From assembly GCA_021794595.1 (NCBI GenBank), contig JAJYQN010000006.1:1-56470 (forward strand): 56,470 nucleotides of DNA, in the 5' to 3' direction. Positions 56,036 through 56,470 of the stretch are shown one piece after another. This DNA is from Pseudomonadota bacterium. Lineage in GTDB: Bacteria; Pseudomonadota; Gammaproteobacteria; Acidiferrobacterales; Acidiferrobacteraceae. The position numbers and the translations under genes were made by a program. Below the pieces are notes generated by a model, which made no database searches, had not been told where the DNA came from, and saw only the letters and a program-made list of their open reading frames with translations. Position 1 is the stretch's first letter. Every line of letters begins with the position of its first letter.

Positions 56036-56470
56036 ACGGATACGGATTTGTCGCCGCACTTCCGGACGAGGCGCGTACACTGTCTCGTCGTCCTCCGCCC
56101 CCGGGCGCCTTATCGGCACTTGGTGCCGGACGCTGGTTGGGCGTGTCGGGCATGGGTGCGGCGCGGGCCCGAGACATGGCCTGGCGCCTGCTGTCCGAGG
56201 GGGTGTGCGGTTTGGTGAGTTGGGGGACCTGTGCAGGCCTTGCCCCCGGGCTTTCTCCCGGTACCCTGATCGTGGCCAACCGGATCCTCACCTTGGACGG
56301 TGCGTCTTACGTTACGTGTGACTGGCCCACTACACACGTGGCGAATGGGCTCGTAGCCGGGGCGCGCCGTGGCGCCATGCTTTCAGTGACGCATCTTGTG
56401 ACGACAGTCGAGGAAAAGACCCGTCTTTATGAGCAATGCGGCGCGCTTGGCCTTGATATGGAAAGCGCGG
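56020..56470 (+). CDS. hpnG: hopanoid phosphorylase/nucleosidase HpnG, 5' part
   Basis: HpnG removes adenine from adenosylhopane to give (phospho)ribosylhopane, the step after HpnH. The frame reads GYGFVAALPDEARTLS, WLGVSGMGAARARDMAW, LVSWGTCAGLAPGLSPGTLI and ends in LGLDMESA, the purine-nucleoside-phosphorylase/5'-methylthioadenosine nucleosidase pattern (final Glu of DMES binds ribose). It runs off the window end. No ATG is available; TTG at 56020, inside the end of shc, gives MPGPLDGYGFVAALP and is my choice. Confidence 0.85.
   Translation, partial: MPGPLDGYGFVAALPDEARTLSRRPPPPGALSALGAGRWLGVSGMGAARARDMAWRLLSEGVCGLVSWGTCAGLAPGLSPGTLIVANRILTLDGASYVTCDWPTTHVANGLVAGARRGAMLSVTHLVTTVEEKTRLYEQCGALGLDMESA

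Overview
The window looks like the chromosome of a gammaproteobacterium. The evidence is the housekeeping run rplU-rpmA-obgE-proB, a divergent rpsT, and murJ-ribF-ileS-lspA-fkpB-ispH in the order usual for that class, plus very GC-rich, hopanoid-making content. An acidophilic sulfur/iron oxidiser of the Acidiferrobacter/Acidithiobacillus kind would fit, but this is an inference from gene content and was not tested by any search.

Layout. 1-13317 is core: ribosomal proteins L21/L27, Obg GTPase, glutamate 5-kinase, S20 (TTG start), the lipid II flippase MurJ, a DUF2203 protein, RibF, IleS, LspA, SlpA-type PPIase, IspH, a ThiO-type oxidase and a cysteine-free Fur-family regulator. An 18-bp sequence repeated six times lies between rpsT and murJ. 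At 13362 a tRNA-Thr(CGT) carries a small integrated element bounded by perfect 68-bp att repeats (13393-13460 and 16445-16512). It holds a tyrosine integrase, a DUF4160/DUF2442 pair inside a 26-bp direct repeat, and a broken PD-(D/E)XK-like gene. From 16.5 to 20.1 kb there is a graveyard of insertion sequences: a frameshifted IS1111-type element, a truncated IS110-type element and an IS5-type transposase.

20349-24975 is a complete four-gene set: alpha-E protein, circularly permuted ATP-grasp, Anbu-type proteasome-like peptidase and transglutaminase. It is arranged as two divergent pairs and is of the kind proposed to make and process small peptides. 25-28.9 kb holds a FIST sensor/histidine kinase pair bracketed by two IS3 remnants. 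29-39.7 kb is a mixed accessory/core stretch: AbrB-type membrane protein, beta-hydroxyacid-dehydrogenase-like reductase, DUF2235 hydrolase, ArfB, GAF-GGDEF-EAL protein, glutathione peroxidase, glyoxalase I, an outer-membrane barrel and a divergent Nramp transporter.

39801-56470 is a 14-gene same-strand hopanoid locus: a second ispH, hpnH, hpnB, hpnM, mlaA, hpnA, hpnI, hpnJ, hpnK, hpnN, hpnL, a squalene synthase, shc and hpnG (cut by the window end). Together these can supply isoprenoid units, make squalene in one enzyme, cyclise it, attach and trim the adenosyl side chain, build the cyclitol ether head group and move the product to the outer membrane. No hopanoid methylase (hpnP/hpnR) and no hpnC/hpnE are visible in the window.
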